Assembly (NCBI RefSeq): GCF_947387495.1
Contig: NZ_CANDNU010000016.1
Location: 1 to 35,747, forward strand
Source: Limosilactobacillus difficilis
Lineage (GTDB): Bacteria; Bacillota; Bacilli; Lactobacillales; Lactobacillaceae
DNA: 35,747 nucleotides
Direction: 5' to 3'
Shown here in pieces: positions 15,331-26,714 of the stretch. Within the stretch, counting starts at the first letter, position 1; every line of letters starts with the position of its first letter. The notes below the pieces were generated by a model. It was given only the letters and a program-made list of their open reading frames with translations, was not told the DNA's origin and did no database searches. A program made the position numbers and the translations under genes.

Positions 15331-16673
15331 TCAACGTGCGTCGTCTGCGGGAACATGTCAACCGGCTGAATTGGCTTGGCCACTCGGTAACCCTCGACTT
15401 GCCAGCGTTGGATATCGCGAACCAGGGTCGCCGAGTTGCAGGAAACGTAAACAACCTTCTGTGGCCCCATCTTACCGGCCGCCTCAATCAGACTCGGATC
15501 CAAGCCCTTCCGCGGCGGATCAACGATCAAGACATCGGGCCGCAAGCCCTTCTGCTGCCACTTGGCCATCTGGTCCTCCGCCTTGGCCGTCACAAAGTGG
15601 GCATTATGAATGCCGTTGACCTTCGCGTTATGTTTGGCATCATTGACAGCCTCCGCAACCACTTCGACCCCTTCGACGCGCTTAGCATGTTTGGCCACTG
15701 CCAGGGAAATCGTCCCGATGCCACAATAGGCGTCAATCACGGTCTGGCTTCCGTCGAGACCGGCCGCCGCAATCGCTTTGGCATACAATTTTTCGGTCTG
15801 TTGCGGGTTGACCTGGTAAAAAGACCGCGGTGAAATAGTGAAGTTAATTCCCAGCAACTGATCGTGGATAACCGGATCACCCCACAACGTGTGGTCCTTG
15901 TCACCAAGCAAACGATTGGTCCGCGCACCGTTGACGTTTTGCACCAAACTCTTTAATTCCGGTAAAGCTTTGACGATCCCTTGAACCAGCTCATCTTTCA
16001 TCGGCAAATGCTTAGTCCGAGTCACGAGGACCACCATCATTTCATGGCTGTAATAACCCCGCCGTACCATCACGGTCCGAATGACTCCCTTTCCGCTTTG
16101 CTCGTCATAGGGTTGGATGTGGTACTTGCGCAATAAATTCCTGACAACAATAATCGCTTGGTCCAGCTTGGGATCCTGGATGTAGTAGTCTTCAATCGGC
16201 ACTAAATGGTGGCTCCCACGCCGATAAAAACCGGTTTCCAGCTGCCCCTTGACCATCTTGACCGGAACTTGAGCCTTATTACGGTAATGGTAGGGCTGGT
16301 CCATCCCCAACGTCGGCAGCACCTCGATGTTCAGGTGCGCTTTGGCGACCAGCTCAGCGATCTGGTGTTGCTTAAACTTTAACTGGGCCGGATAAGCCAG
16401 GTGACCCAACGGTGCAATCCCCGTTTGCAGGAGTCGTTTGTCTTGCATTGCTACCCGATCAGGACTCTTTTTCTGCCAGTTGAGAGCTCGTCCCCAACCG
16501 AAGTTGCGTTGGGTCTTTGTCACCACGTAATTGATCTCTTCGCCAGGCAACGTGTTGGGGATAAAGATCGGATAGTGGTCTACTTTCACGACACCATTGC
16601 CCTGGTAGGTGAGGTCTGTCACCGTCCCCGTCAATTCTTGATTCTTCTGTACTGGTAACTTGATCTTAGCCAT
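15303..16673 (-). CDS. rlmCD: 23S rRNA (uracil-C5)-methyltransferase RlmCD/TrmA family
   Basis: A 456-residue SAM-dependent methyltransferase that makes 5-methyluridine in 23S rRNA; Gram-positive members modify two sites. It has an N-terminal TRAM RNA-binding domain (about 5-60), SAM motif DAYCGIGT at 314-321, DPPRKGLD at 385-392, and the catalytic cysteine C412 in YVSCNSATL. The cysteines that hold an iron-sulfur cluster in many relatives are absent from the LLQTGIAPLGHLAYPAQL region (about 81-98). The start at 16673 (MAKIKLP) follows AAAGGA by 6 bases; an ATG seven codons earlier lies in the dagK terminator stem region. Last gene of the gatCAB-dagK group; its stop codon sits in the loop of a large stem-loop. 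Confidence 0.88.
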   Translation of the reverse strand: MAKIKLPVQKNQELTGTVTDLTYQGNGVVKVDHYPIFIPNTLPGEEINYVVTKTQRNFGWGRALNWQKKSPDRVAMQDKRLLQTGIAPLGHLAYPAQLKFKQHQIAELVAKAHLNIEVLPTLGMDQPYHYRNKAQVPVKMVKGQLETGFYRRGSHHLVPIEDYYIQDPKLDQAIIVVRNLLRKYHIQPYDEQSGKGVIRTVMVRRGYYSHEMMVVLVTRTKHLPMKDELVQGIVKALPELKSLVQNVNGARTNRLLGDKDHTLWGDPVIHDQLLGINFTISPRSFYQVNPQQTEKLYAKAIAAAGLDGSQTVIDAYCGIGTISLAVAKHAKRVEGVEVVAEAVNDAKHNAKVNGIHNAHFVTAKAEDQMAKWQQKGLRPDVLIVDPPRKGLDPSLIEAAGKMGPQKVVYVSCNSATLVRDIQRWQVEGYRVAKPIQPVDMFPQTTHVESITVLERA

Positions 16674-16697
16674 CTTGTTTCCTTTCTCAAACAAAGA

Positions 16698-16731
16698 ACG
16701 GTCGCGACGAACTTTACTTCGCTACGACCGT
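16698..16731 (-). terminator. Hairpin between dagK and rlmCD, weak terminator
   Basis: ACGGTCG (16698-16704) and CGACCGT (16725-16731) pair, with further GCGA/TTCG matches inside. On the minus strand TTCTTTGTTT follows. It probably allows partial read-through from dagK into rlmCD. Confidence 0.5.
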
Positions 16732-16739
16732 CATTATTG

Positions 16740-17750
16740 TTATTTATTCTCTGTCTTTGGGAGTTCATTAACCCCGCGGACGAAATCATCCTCGGCCCGC
16801 TTCATATCAGGAGACAGATCCGTCAAAGCGTCGTCAGGAATCTCGTCTACATTGGCAATCACGTTGAGATGCTGCCGAAGATCATGGAACTTCATCGGTG
16901 CATCCCCACCGTATTCACCATCGAGGTTGATCATCAAGCGATCGTCCTTGTTTAACGGCGTAATCTCGACATCCTTGGCCTTGGTGTAAATGATCCGCGG
17001 ATCATCACGGTGCGTTCCGCGGAGTGCTTTAGCCATCAGCTGCAGCATCCCCGTTAGGGAACTCTCCTTGACGATAATCATGGTAAAGTTCCCATCGTCA
17101 AACGCCGCATCGGGAACAATCTGTTCAAAGCCACCGACCGAGTTCGTCAGGGCCAGAAAAATCGTCGACATCTTGCCTTCGTATTCCTGACCATCGTATT
17201 TGACATTTACTTCTACCGGCTTAATCTTTGGCAGCAATTCCGCCCCTTTTTCCAGGTAGGCAAGGTAGCCGAAGAGTAACTTCATGTCGGAAGGCACGTC
17301 ATAGGTCAACTCAGTCAAGGTTCCGCCAGCCGCGATGTTCATGAAGTAGTTATCACCGGCCTGCCCAATATCAATCTTGAAATCCTTGTTCTTGTGCAGG
17401 ATCAGGCGAGCCGCCGCAATCGGATCGTCACGGGGAATCCGCAGGGCACGGGCATAGTCATTGGTCGTTCCTGCCGGGATAATCGCCATCGTCGGCCGGT
17501 GCTTGAGTGGGGCGATCCCATTAACTACTTCGTTTAAGGTTCCGTCACCACCGGCTGCTACGATCAGGTCAAAACCCTCTTCAGCTGCCCGCCGCGCCTC
17601 GTTCTTCGCGGAATTTGGCGCCGCCGTTGTCGCAAAAGCGCTCGTTTCGTAACCAGCTTGCTCATAGATCGGCAGAATGTCGACTAAGTGTTGCCGCATC
17701 GTCTCCCGACCCGAGGTGGGATTATAGATAATTCGTGCTCGTTTCCGCAT
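16740..17750 (-). CDS. dagK: Diacylglycerol kinase, DagK/YegS-type lipid kinase
   Basis: A 336-residue kinase that phosphorylates diacylglycerol released by lipoteichoic acid synthesis back to phosphatidic acid. The catalytic domain opens with RARIIYNPTSGR and contains the nucleotide-binding GGDGTLNEV at 67-75 and PAGTTNDYARAL near 92-103, both diagnostic. The later FDDGNFTMIIVKESS and the INLDGEYGGDAPMKFHDL segments match the C-terminal beta-sandwich, with NLDGEYGG carrying the conserved catalytic acid residues. GGAGG precedes the ATG by 5 bases. It starts 30 bases after gatB on the same strand, the usual place in lactobacilli, and is followed by a hairpin and rlmCD. Confidence 0.93.
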   Translation of the reverse strand: MRKRARIIYNPTSGRETMRQHLVDILPIYEQAGYETSAFATTAAPNSAKNEARRAAEEGFDLIVAAGGDGTLNEVVNGIAPLKHRPTMAIIPAGTTNDYARALRIPRDDPIAAARLILHKNKDFKIDIGQAGDNYFMNIAAGGTLTELTYDVPSDMKLLFGYLAYLEKGAELLPKIKPVEVNVKYDGQEYEGKMSTIFLALTNSVGGFEQIVPDAAFDDGNFTMIIVKESSLTGMLQLMAKALRGTHRDDPRIIYTKAKDVEITPLNKDDRLMINLDGEYGGDAPMKFHDLRQHLNVIANVDEIPDDALTDLSPDMKRAEDDFVRGVNELPKTENK

Positions 17751-17780
17751 GGTATCCTCCGCTGTATTGATTGCTATGAA

Positions 17781-19208
17781 CTAACGGGCGTTCAGTGACT
17801 TCATCAGCAACTTGTTGGCAACGCCTGGGTTGGCCTTGCCACGGGTGGCCTTCATCACTTGACCCATCAAGAAGCCAACGGCCCGGGTCTTCCCGTTCTT
17901 GTAGTCATCGATCGATTGCTGGTTCTTATCCAGAACATCATCGACAATTGGCTGCAATTGAGCCGGATCTGACAACTGGATCAGGCCGTGAGCCTTGGCA
18001 TATTCAGCTGGTTCTTCGCCTTCCAAGATTCCCTTGAAGACCTTCTTCGCCATCTTGGTTGAAATAGTTCCGTCTTGAATCAGCTTGAGCATCCCGGCTA
18101 AGTGATCAGGAGTCAGTTTCGTCTCTGGTAAGTCGATGTGATTATCGTTCAAATAGGAATTCACGTCGTTCATCAGGTAGTTGGCTACCCGCTTCGGATC
18201 GCCGCCGTCCTTAACAGTTTCGTCAAAGAAGTCGGACATTTCCTTGGTCTGGGTCAAAACCTTGGCGTCGTAATCGGACAGACCGAGTTGGTTGACATAG
18301 CGGTCACGCCGGGCACCCGGCATTTCGGGCATTTCAGCGTCGACTTCTTTGATCCAGTCATCGCTGACGGTCAGTGGCGGCAAGTCTGGTTCAGGGAAGT
18401 AGCGATAGTCGTCACTGCCTTCCTTGCTCCGCATCGAGGCCGTTTCCCCAGTTGCTTCGACAAAACGCCGCGTTTCCTGGACGATTTGGCCACCGGACAT
18501 CAGAACCCGCTGGTGACGCTTGATTTCATATTCCAGCGTCCGCTTGACAAAGTTAAAGGAGTTCAGGTTCTTGATTTCGGAACGAACCCCTAACTGGTCA
18601 GAGCCGTAAGGACGCACGGAAATATTGACGTCACAACGCATCGATCCTTCTTCCATCTTCACGTCAGAAATTCCGGTAAATTGGATGCGTTGCCGCAGCG
18701 CTTCCAGGTAAGCCACTGCTTCGTCCGGAGAAGACATTTCCGGCTTCGACACGATTTCGATCAGTGGTGTCCCCTGCCGGTTTAGGTCAACATAGGAAAA
18801 ACCGTTTGGACTGTGGGTGTTCTTCCCGGCATCTTCTTCGATGTGCAGTTCTTCGATGCCGACCTTTTTCTTCTTGCCGTCAACTTCGATTTCGATCCAG
18901 CCATCGTGGCCGATTGGCGTGTCCTTCTGGGTGATTTGGTAGGCCTTCGGGTTGTCTGGGTAGAAGTAGTTCTTCCGATCAAAATGCATGTGATGACGTA
19001 CCTGTCCGTGAAGAGCCAACGTCGCCATGATGCCATCACGGACGACGCCCTTGTTCAGTGTTGGCAGTGTCCCAGGGTAACCCCAGTCGATCACGTTGAT
19101 ATTCGTGTTGGCCTGGTCGCCATATTCAACGGCCGCCGGGCTATAAATCTTGGAGTTTGTCTTCAGTTCAACGTGGACTTCAAGACCGATCGTAGTTTCA
19201 AAATTCAT
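17781..19208 (-). CDS. gatB: Aspartyl/glutamyl-tRNA amidotransferase subunit B
   Basis: A 475-residue subunit that activates Glu-tRNA(Gln) or Asp-tRNA(Asn) by phosphorylation inside the GatCAB complex, using ammonia passed from GatA. The N-terminal cradle begins [15 protein letters not shown] and includes the conserved [20 protein letters not shown] stretch and the [16 protein letters not shown] motif. The C-terminal YqeY-like tail (about 330-475) ends with [19 protein letters not shown], which binds the tRNA. Length is normal for the family. The start lies 1 base after the gatA stop, with AGGAGG 11 bases upstream inside gatA, so the subunits are translated together. Confidence 0.97.
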   Translation of the reverse strand: MNFETTIGLEVHVELKTNSKIYSPAAVEYGDQANTNINVIDWGYPGTLPTLNKGVVRDGIMATLALHGQVRHHMHFDRKNYFYPDNPKAYQITQKDTPIGHDGWIEIEVDGKKKKVGIEELHIEEDAGKNTHSPNGFSYVDLNRQGTPLIEIVSKPEMSSPDEAVAYLEALRQRIQFTGISDVKMEEGSMRCDVNISVRPYGSDQLGVRSEIKNLNSFNFVKRTLEYEIKRHQRVLMSGGQIVQETRRFVEATGETASMRSKEGSDDYRYFPEPDLPPLTVSDDWIKEVDAEMPEMPGARRDRYVNQLGLSDYDAKVLTQTKEMSDFFDETVKDGGDPKRVANYLMNDVNSYLNDNHIDLPETKLTPDHLAGMLKLIQDGTISTKMAKKVFKGILEGEEPAEYAKAHGLIQLSDPAQLQPIVDDVLDKNQQSIDDYKNGKTRAVGFLMGQVMKATRGKANPGVANKLLMKSLNAR

Positions 19209-19209
19209 C

Positions 19210-20679
19210 TTAGTTCTGACCTCCTAACTGCGGATGTTGCTTGTGGAAGTCGGTCGTCTGTTCAAAGACGTAACCTGCCTTGTAAACCGTCTTTTCATCA
19301 AACATCTTCCCGATAATCTGCAGACCCACTGGCAAACCTTCACTGAAGCCAGCTGGTACTGACATTGCCGGTACCCCGGCCATATTAACCGGAACCGTCA
19401 GAATATCATTCATGTACATCTTCCGCGGATCCTCAGTTTCGGAACCGATCTTGAAGGCCGGATGAGCTCCCGTCGGGCCGATGATCAAGTCATAATCCTT
19501 GAAGACATTGATGAAGTCGTTGGTGATCAGGCGACGAATCTTGGCTGCTTGCAGGAAGTAAGCATCGTAGGAACCAGCGGAGAGAGAAAAAGTCCCCAGC
19601 ATAATCCGGCGCTTAACTTCGGCCCCGAAGCCTTCGGAACGAGATTTGACATAAACGTCTTCCAGGTTTTTGACGTCCTTGGCCCGGAAGCCATAACGAA
19701 TACCGTCGTAACGCTGGAGGTTCGATGAAGCTTCCGAAGGTGCCAGGATGTAGTAAGCTGGAACCCCGTACTTCGTGTTCGGCATCGAAACTTCGTCTAC
19801 GCTGGCACCGAGTGATTCGAAATGCTTGACCGCATCCATGATCACTTTGCGAACCCCGGCGTCGACATCATCACTCATGTATTCCTTTGGCACCGCGATT
19901 TTAAGTCCCTTAACGTCAGCACTGTCGTTCAGTTCGGCTGCAAAGTCCGGCACTTCACGATCAGACGTCGTCATATCATGCTTATCCTGACCTGAAATTA
20001 TGCTCATCAAGGTCGCGTTGTCCTTGACGTTCTGAGTCAGCCAACCAACCTGGTCAAAACTAGAGGCAAAAGCAATCACGCCCCACCGGGAAACCCGGCC
20101 GTAAGTTGGCTTCATACCGACGATGCCGTTAAAGGAAGCTGGCATCCGAATCGAACCACCAGTGTCTGTCCCGAGAGCACCCAGCACTTCGCCCGCCGCA
20201 ACTGAAGCAGCAGAGCCGCCAGAAGAACCACCTGGCACCCGCGTCAGATCCCAAGGATTGCTCGTCGTCTGGAAAGCGGAATTTTCGGTGGAAGAACCCA
20301 TCGCAAATTCGTCCAAGTTGGTCTTGCCGACGTTGATGAAGTGATGCTGATTTAGCTTAGCCACAACCGTTGCGTCATAAACGGGGTTGAAGTTTTCCAA
20401 AATCTTGGAAGCAGCCGTCGTCGTCAGGCCCTTGGTCAGGATGTTATCCTTCACGGCCAACGGCATCCCTGCAATGACGTCATCAGCTGGAACCCCTTCT
20501 TTATCCAGAGCTGCTGCTTCTTTCAAAGCGGCGTCTTCGTTCAGGTGCAGGTAAGCCTTTAAATCTTTTTCATGGGCCTTGATGTTGGTCAGGGTCTCCT
20601 TAGTCAGCTCGGTGACGCTGATCCTCTTATTAACCAGATCGTTGTGGACCTGGGTCAGGTTAGTATCGTAGAAGTTCAT
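19210..20679 (-). CDS. gatA: Aspartyl/glutamyl-tRNA amidotransferase subunit A
   Basis: A 489-residue amidase-signature enzyme that hydrolyses glutamine and supplies ammonia to GatB. The catalytic triad is visible as K77 (AVKDNI), the cis-serine S152 in [10 protein letters not shown] and nucleophile S176 in [10 protein letters not shown], two positions below the numbering of the Staphylococcus enzyme. The start codon overlaps the gatC stop by one base (TAATG). Length and domain content are normal. Confidence 0.97.
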   Translation of the reverse strand: MNFYDTNLTQVHNDLVNKRISVTELTKETLTNIKAHEKDLKAYLHLNEDAALKEAAALDKEGVPADDVIAGMPLAVKDNILTKGLTTTAASKILENFNPVYDATVVAKLNQHHFINVGKTNLDEFAMGSSTENSAFQTTSNPWDLTRVPGGSSGGSAASVAAGEVLGALGTDTGGSIRMPASFNGIVGMKPTYGRVSRWGVIAFASSFDQVGWLTQNVKDNATLMSIISGQDKHDMTTSDREVPDFAAELNDSADVKGLKIAVPKEYMSDDVDAGVRKVIMDAVKHFESLGASVDEVSMPNTKYGVPAYYILAPSEASSNLQRYDGIRYGFRAKDVKNLEDVYVKSRSEGFGAEVKRRIMLGTFSLSAGSYDAYFLQAAKIRRLITNDFINVFKDYDLIIGPTGAHPAFKIGSETEDPRKMYMNDILTVPVNMAGVPAMSVPAGFSEGLPVGLQIIGKMFDEKTVYKAGYVFEQTTDFHKQHPQLGGQN

Positions 20680-20996
20680 TATTCGCCGTCCTCGCTTTCG
20701 TCAATGATTGCCGGAACCTTGATCAAGCCATTTTCAGTATCCGGAGCGTTGTCCAAAATTGCTTGGCGCTCGTCCTTACTAATGTGTTCAGCCTTGTCAT
20801 CACGCAGGACCGTGTCCATATCAGTTGGACTAATCATTGGTTCAACGTCTTTGACATCCTTGGACTGCAATTCAGAAAACATGTCCATAATGTTGCCCAG
20901 TTGTCCAGTGATCTTAGACAGCTCATTTTTATCAAACTCAAGTTTGGCAAGTGATGCTACGTGTTCAACCGCTTGCTCATCGAGTTGGTTTGCCAT
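20679..20996 (-). CDS. gatC: Aspartyl/glutamyl-tRNA amidotransferase subunit C
   Basis: A 105-residue subunit that clamps the GatA-GatB interface. It shows the usual VEHVASLAKLEFDKNEL opening helix and the DVEPMISPTDMDTVLRDD middle segment that wraps over GatA, ending with a short acidic tail. It is the first gene of gatC-gatA-gatB-dagK-rlmCD. GAGGG lies 7 bases before the ATG. Presence of the complex implies that glutaminyl- or asparaginyl-tRNA is made indirectly, as in other lactic acid bacteria. Confidence 0.95.
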   Translation of the reverse strand: MANQLDEQAVEHVASLAKLEFDKNELSKITGQLGNIMDMFSELQSKDVKDVEPMISPTDMDTVLRDDKAEHISKDERQAILDNAPDTENGLIKVPAIIDESEDGE

Positions 20997-21035
20997 TGTA
21001 GAACCCTCTTCCGTTTTAATTACGTATGCCTTAAT

Positions 21036-21044
21036 ATTTTACCA
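21036..21044 (-). promoter_or_regulatory. Extended -10 promoter of the gatCAB operon
   Basis: TGGTAAAAT on the minus strand (TAAAAT at 21036-21041 with TG upstream) fits an extended -10 promoter. It is 40 bases before gatC and lies just after the camS terminator. No strong -35 is needed or seen. Confidence 0.5.
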
Positions 21045-21053
21045 CAAAACACG

Positions 21054-21081
21054 AAAAGACTGAGGATCCTCAGTCTTTTTT
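21054..21081 (-). terminator. Palindromic terminator of the pcrA-ligA-camS operon
   Basis: AAAAGACTGAGG at 21054-21065 is followed directly by its reverse complement ATCCTCAGTC and T bases, a near-perfect 24-bp palindrome with T-runs on both strands. It begins 3 bases beyond the camS stop codon. Confidence 0.85.
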
Positions 21082-21083
21082 CA

Positions 21084-22205
21084 TTAGTACGACGTCAAAA
21101 CGTGCGTCTGGAATTTATTAGAGCCAGAGTTTCGGAAAACCAGTGCCTGCATCTCAGAATCCGACTGAATGCGAATATCAATCGGGATCCCGTTCGGCAG
21201 ATACTTGTTAGCGGCTTGGGCAATGTACTGACTGAAGCTCTGAATTTCAGTTTCGGAGTAGAACTGGGTCGTGACGGTGATATGCATTCCCGCCAAGTTG
21301 CCGTTTTCGTACTTTGCTTGGGCCGTTACCCCACTGATGTTCGGGAAGAAACTCTGAACCTGGCTCTTGAAGTTAGAGAAGTTGTCACTATCGCTTTCGT
21401 TCGACTGATTCTCCGTATTCGTCGAACTAGACTTCGGCATCACAGTGGTCTTCTCACTCAGCTTATGCCAAGTCCCGATCGAATTGCCACTAGCTCGCGT
21501 GTATTCAAAGAAATTGCCACCGACCAAACTATCGTTGGGGGCCTGCTTGTACAGGGCAATCACAATTGGGATGTTCTTGCATCCCGGCTTTTTCCGCATC
21601 CGCTGCAAAACCTTGGCCGCAGCTTGTTCACCCTGCTGCTTAACTTCCGCGTCGCTGATGTTCCGGGAATATTGGGGACCGTTTGTCGTCTTTCGGTAGT
21701 AGTAGACAGAGTTGACCCCAATCCCGATTGTCATCCCTCGCAAAGACAAGGAGCTACCATTTTGCTTCATATAGTCCTGCTCCTCAATCTGCTGGATGTA
21801 GGTCGGGTTTGGATTGGAAGAAGAACCCTTAACCGGGTTCAGCCCACTCGGATTTTTGGCAGATTTACGTCCCAGCCAATCTTCCGTAGTGGCCGTCGTG
21901 AGCTTTTGCCCTTCCTGGAAGACGTAGGTTCGCGGCGAAAAGACCCGCTTGGAAACATCAGTCAAGCCGCTTTCGAAGCTCTTCAAATTGTATTGGTTTT
22001 CGCTATTTTGATTGACGTTCACCCCACGGGACTTGCTGACCTTGTAGTGACCGTGTTCAATCACCCCTTGGTAATTGCGGCCGCCGCCACCCGTGGTGGT
22101 GTAATTACTGTTACTGCTACTAGTCTTGTGATGGAAACCACACGCACTCAGGCTGACAGTACAAGCCAGCGCAAGCATCGCAAGTGCTACTTTTTTCCAT
22201 TTCAC
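21084..22205 (-). CDS. camS: CamS-family sex pheromone precursor lipoprotein
   Basis: A 373-residue secreted lipoprotein. A lipoprotein signal peptide of 21 residues ends with the lipobox LSAC, lipidated at C22. A Ser/Asn/Gly-rich tether follows, then the CamS domain (about 50-373) with TYVFQEGQKLTTATTEDWLG, TIGIGVNSVYYYRK and a duplicated fold ending in GIPIDIRIQS. In enterococci and staphylococci the signal peptide of CamS yields the cAM373 pheromone; here the corresponding residues before the cysteine are ACTVSLSA. The start is GTG at 22205, 3 bases after the ligA stop, with GGAGG in the end of ligA. Its job in the cell beyond the pheromone is not settled. Confidence 0.93.
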   Translation of the reverse strand: MKWKKVALAMLALACTVSLSACGFHHKTSSSNSNYTTTGGGGRNYQGVIEHGHYKVSKSRGVNVNQNSENQYNLKSFESGLTDVSKRVFSPRTYVFQEGQKLTTATTEDWLGRKSAKNPSGLNPVKGSSSNPNPTYIQQIEEQDYMKQNGSSLSLRGMTIGIGVNSVYYYRKTTNGPQYSRNISDAEVKQQGEQAAAKVLQRMRKKPGCKNIPIVIALYKQAPNDSLVGGNFFEYTRASGNSIGTWHKLSEKTTVMPKSSSTNTENQSNESDSDNFSNFKSQVQSFFPNISGVTAQAKYENGNLAGMHITVTTQFYSETEIQSFSQYIAQAANKYLPNGIPIDIRIQSDSEMQALVFRNSGSNKFQTHVLTSY

Positions 22206-22208
22206 GAT

Positions 22209-24275
<2,067 letters not shown>

Positions 24276-24279
24276 CTAA

Positions 24280-26580
24280 TCATTGATTGACTTTTTTAAT
24301 CGGCGCAAACTCAGCGAGCAGTTTCTTAACACCCTGCTGAGGAAAGGCGATATCTAATTCCATGTTTTTACCACTACCAGCAACTGCAACCACAGTTCCT
24401 TCACCCCACTTCTTGTGGGCCACCTTGTCGCCCGTCTTCCAGCTGACCTTTTCGGCCCCGTTGCTGCCGGCTGCTTTGGCGACTGTGTGGGTGCTGTGCT
24501 GGCTGCCAGAACGCGCTGAGCGGCGTTCGTGATAAGTTTTTGCCGTTGCTGCCTGCTTATCAAATGGTGTTTTCATGAAATCAGACTGGCGACTGACGCC
24601 GTTTTCAAAGTCAAGCAAACTATCATCAATTTCCTCGACAAAGCGGGACGGCTGGTTGCGCTGCACCCGTCCATAAAGCATCCGACTGTAAGAATTGGTC
24701 AAGTAAAGCTTCCGCTTGGCTCGGGTGATACCGACATAAGCCAAGCGGCGTTCTTCCTCGAGTTGGTCTTCTTCCAACAAGGCCCGAGATAAAGGAAAAA
24801 TGCCATCTTCCATCCCAATCATGAAGACAATCGGAAATTCGAGGCCCTTGGCAGCGTGGATCGTCATCAGGGTTACGGCTGGATCATTGTCATCAACGTC
24901 ATCCTGATCAGAAACCAAAGCCAACTGAGCCAGAAAGTCGGTCAGCCTCGTCAAGCCAGCGCCATTCTCATCAGTTTGATCATCATCTTCATTTTCGTGC
25001 TGCTTATCATATTCTTGAGTCACGGAAAGGAATTCATCCAGGTTTTCCTGGCGGGTTTGATTTTCCAGGTTATCATTAGCTTTCAGTGCTTTACTATAAC
25101 CACTCCGCTCGAGCACTTGCTTAGTCAGCTCCGTCACGTTTAAATAATCAGCCTGCTTTTGCAGGTCGGTGATCAACTGGGCAAATTCGCCGAGGTGGCG
25201 TTTGGCTGCCGCACTCACGTTGTTAGCCATGTCAACGTTGATCGCCGCCTGCAGCATCGAATACTGATTGTCATTAGCAAATTCCCGCAAGTGGTCAATC
25301 GTCTTGAGACCGATCCCCCGCTTGGGTTCGTTGACAACCCGCTGAAAACTCATCGAATCAGCTGGATTGACGATCAAGGTCAGGTAGGCGAGCACATCCC
25401 GAATTTCCTTCCGATCGTAAAACTTGTGGCCGCCAACCATTTGGTAAGGCACGCTTGACTTGAGGAAGGTATCTTCAATTGCCCGCGACTGGGCGTTGGT
25501 CCGATAGAGTACGGCAAAATCATGGTATTGCAAGTGATCGGCCCGCATTTGCTGGCGAATCTGGGCGACCACGTATTGGGCCTCATCATGTTCGTTTTGA
25601 GCCCGGTAATAAGTGATCTTCTCACCTTTCCCGTTATCAGTCCACAACTTCTTCTTTTTCCGGTCAAGGTTGTTGACAATTACTTCATTAGCCGCGTCCA
25701 GGATCGTCTGGGTCGAACGATAATTCTGTTCTAGCAAAACGACATGGGCGTCTCGGTAATCCTTCTCAAAGTTGCGAATATTCTGGATATTAGCTCCCCG
25801 CCAGCCATAAATCGATTGGTCGGCATCCCCAACGACACACAGGTTGTGGTGTGGTGTATCCGCCAGCATATGCACTAACTGGTACTGTGCATCATTAGTA
25901 TCTTGATATTCGTCAACGTGGATGTACTGAAACTTGCGCTGGTAGAAGTCTAAAGTAGCCGGTTCCTGATGGAAAAGTTCGATAGTCTTCATGATCAAAT
26001 CATCAAAGTCCAGGGCCTGGTTAGCTTCCAATTGCCGTTGGTAGTTGGTATAGACTTTGCTGATCATTTCTTTTTTCAGGCCCGTCGCGTGAGCAGCGTA
26101 GTCCTTTGGCGTCAGCATCGCATTCTTAGCGTTTGAGATAGCACTCAAGATGCTGCGGGGATCGAAACGCTTCGTGTCGATATTGAGTTCAGCACAGATC
26201 TGCTTGATCAACGTCCGCTGTTCCCCAGAATCTGCAATGGTAAAGGCGCGGTTGTAACCCAACTTGTCAATGTCACGCCGCAAAATCCGAACACACAGCG
26301 CGTGGAAGGTCGAAACCCAAATATCACGAGCATTTTCTCCCAGCAATTTGCCGACCCGCTCCCGCATTTCAGTTGCCGCTTTATTGGTAAAAGTGATGGC
26401 CAGGATGTTCCACGGATTAACATCCTTTTCCTCAATCAAGTAAGCCACCCGGTGCGTTAGGACCCGCGTCTTGCCTGAGCCAGCACCCGCTAAAACCAGG
26501 AGGGGCCCTTCCGTCGTTTTGACGGCCTCAACCTGTTTATCATTTAATCCTTTGAGTAAATCTTGACTACTCACGGTCAT
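24280..26580 (-). CDS. pcrA: ATP-dependent DNA helicase PcrA
   Basis: A 766-residue SF1A 3'-5' helicase acting in nucleotide excision repair, rolling-circle replication and removal of RecA filaments. Motif I is GAGSGKT at 32-38, motif II DEYQDTND, motif III GDADQSIYGWRGA, motif IV EQNYRST, motif V MTIHAAKGLEFPIVF and motif VI EERRLAYVGITRAK, all intact. The C-terminal about 60 residues after a linker form the Tudor-like domain (GDKVAHKKWGEGTVV) that contacts RNA polymerase. AAGGGGA precedes the ATG. It heads an operon with ligA and camS. Confidence 0.97.
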   Translation of the reverse strand: MTVSSQDLLKGLNDKQVEAVKTTEGPLLVLAGAGSGKTRVLTHRVAYLIEEKDVNPWNILAITFTNKAATEMRERVGKLLGENARDIWVSTFHALCVRILRRDIDKLGYNRAFTIADSGEQRTLIKQICAELNIDTKRFDPRSILSAISNAKNAMLTPKDYAAHATGLKKEMISKVYTNYQRQLEANQALDFDDLIMKTIELFHQEPATLDFYQRKFQYIHVDEYQDTNDAQYQLVHMLADTPHHNLCVVGDADQSIYGWRGANIQNIRNFEKDYRDAHVVLLEQNYRSTQTILDAANEVIVNNLDRKKKKLWTDNGKGEKITYYRAQNEHDEAQYVVAQIRQQMRADHLQYHDFAVLYRTNAQSRAIEDTFLKSSVPYQMVGGHKFYDRKEIRDVLAYLTLIVNPADSMSFQRVVNEPKRGIGLKTIDHLREFANDNQYSMLQAAINVDMANNVSAAAKRHLGEFAQLITDLQKQADYLNVTELTKQVLERSGYSKALKANDNLENQTRQENLDEFLSVTQEYDKQHENEDDDQTDENGAGLTRLTDFLAQLALVSDQDDVDDNDPAVTLMTIHAAKGLEFPIVFMIGMEDGIFPLSRALLEEDQLEEERRLAYVGITRAKRKLYLTNSYSRMLYGRVQRNQPSRFVEEIDDSLLDFENGVSRQSDFMKTPFDKQAATAKTYHERRSARSGSQHSTHTVAKAAGSNGAEKVSWKTGDKVAHKKWGEGTVVAVAGSGKNMELDIAFPQQGVKKLLAEFAPIKKVNQ

Positions 26581-26606
26581 TTCCCCTTTTCTTTCAGTCA
26601 GCCTTG

Positions 26607-26615
26607 ATTATAACA
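26607..26615 (-). promoter_or_regulatory. Extended -10 promoter of the pcrA-ligA-camS operon
   Basis: TGTTATAAT on the minus strand combines a perfect TATAAT (26607-26612) with an upstream TG, about 27 bases before pcrA. The -35 region is poor, as allowed for extended -10 promoters. Confidence 0.6.
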
Positions 26616-26661
26616 AATCCTTACTACCTTAATCACAGCAAAGCACTTTCATGCAAGAAGC

Positions 26662-26697
26662 AACAGGCCCCTAGAGTAACACCCCTAGGGACCTGTT
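26662..26697 (-). terminator. Terminator after the xpt/ATP-grasp operon
   Basis: AACAGGCCCCTAG (26662-26674) and CTAGGGACCTGTT (26685-26697) pair over 13 bp with one wobble and a 10-base loop. The following bases on the minus strand, GCTTCTTGC, are only partly T-rich. It separates the ATP-grasp gene from the pcrA promoter. Confidence 0.6.
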
Positions 26698-26714
26698 CAT
26701 TATTTATTTCATCA

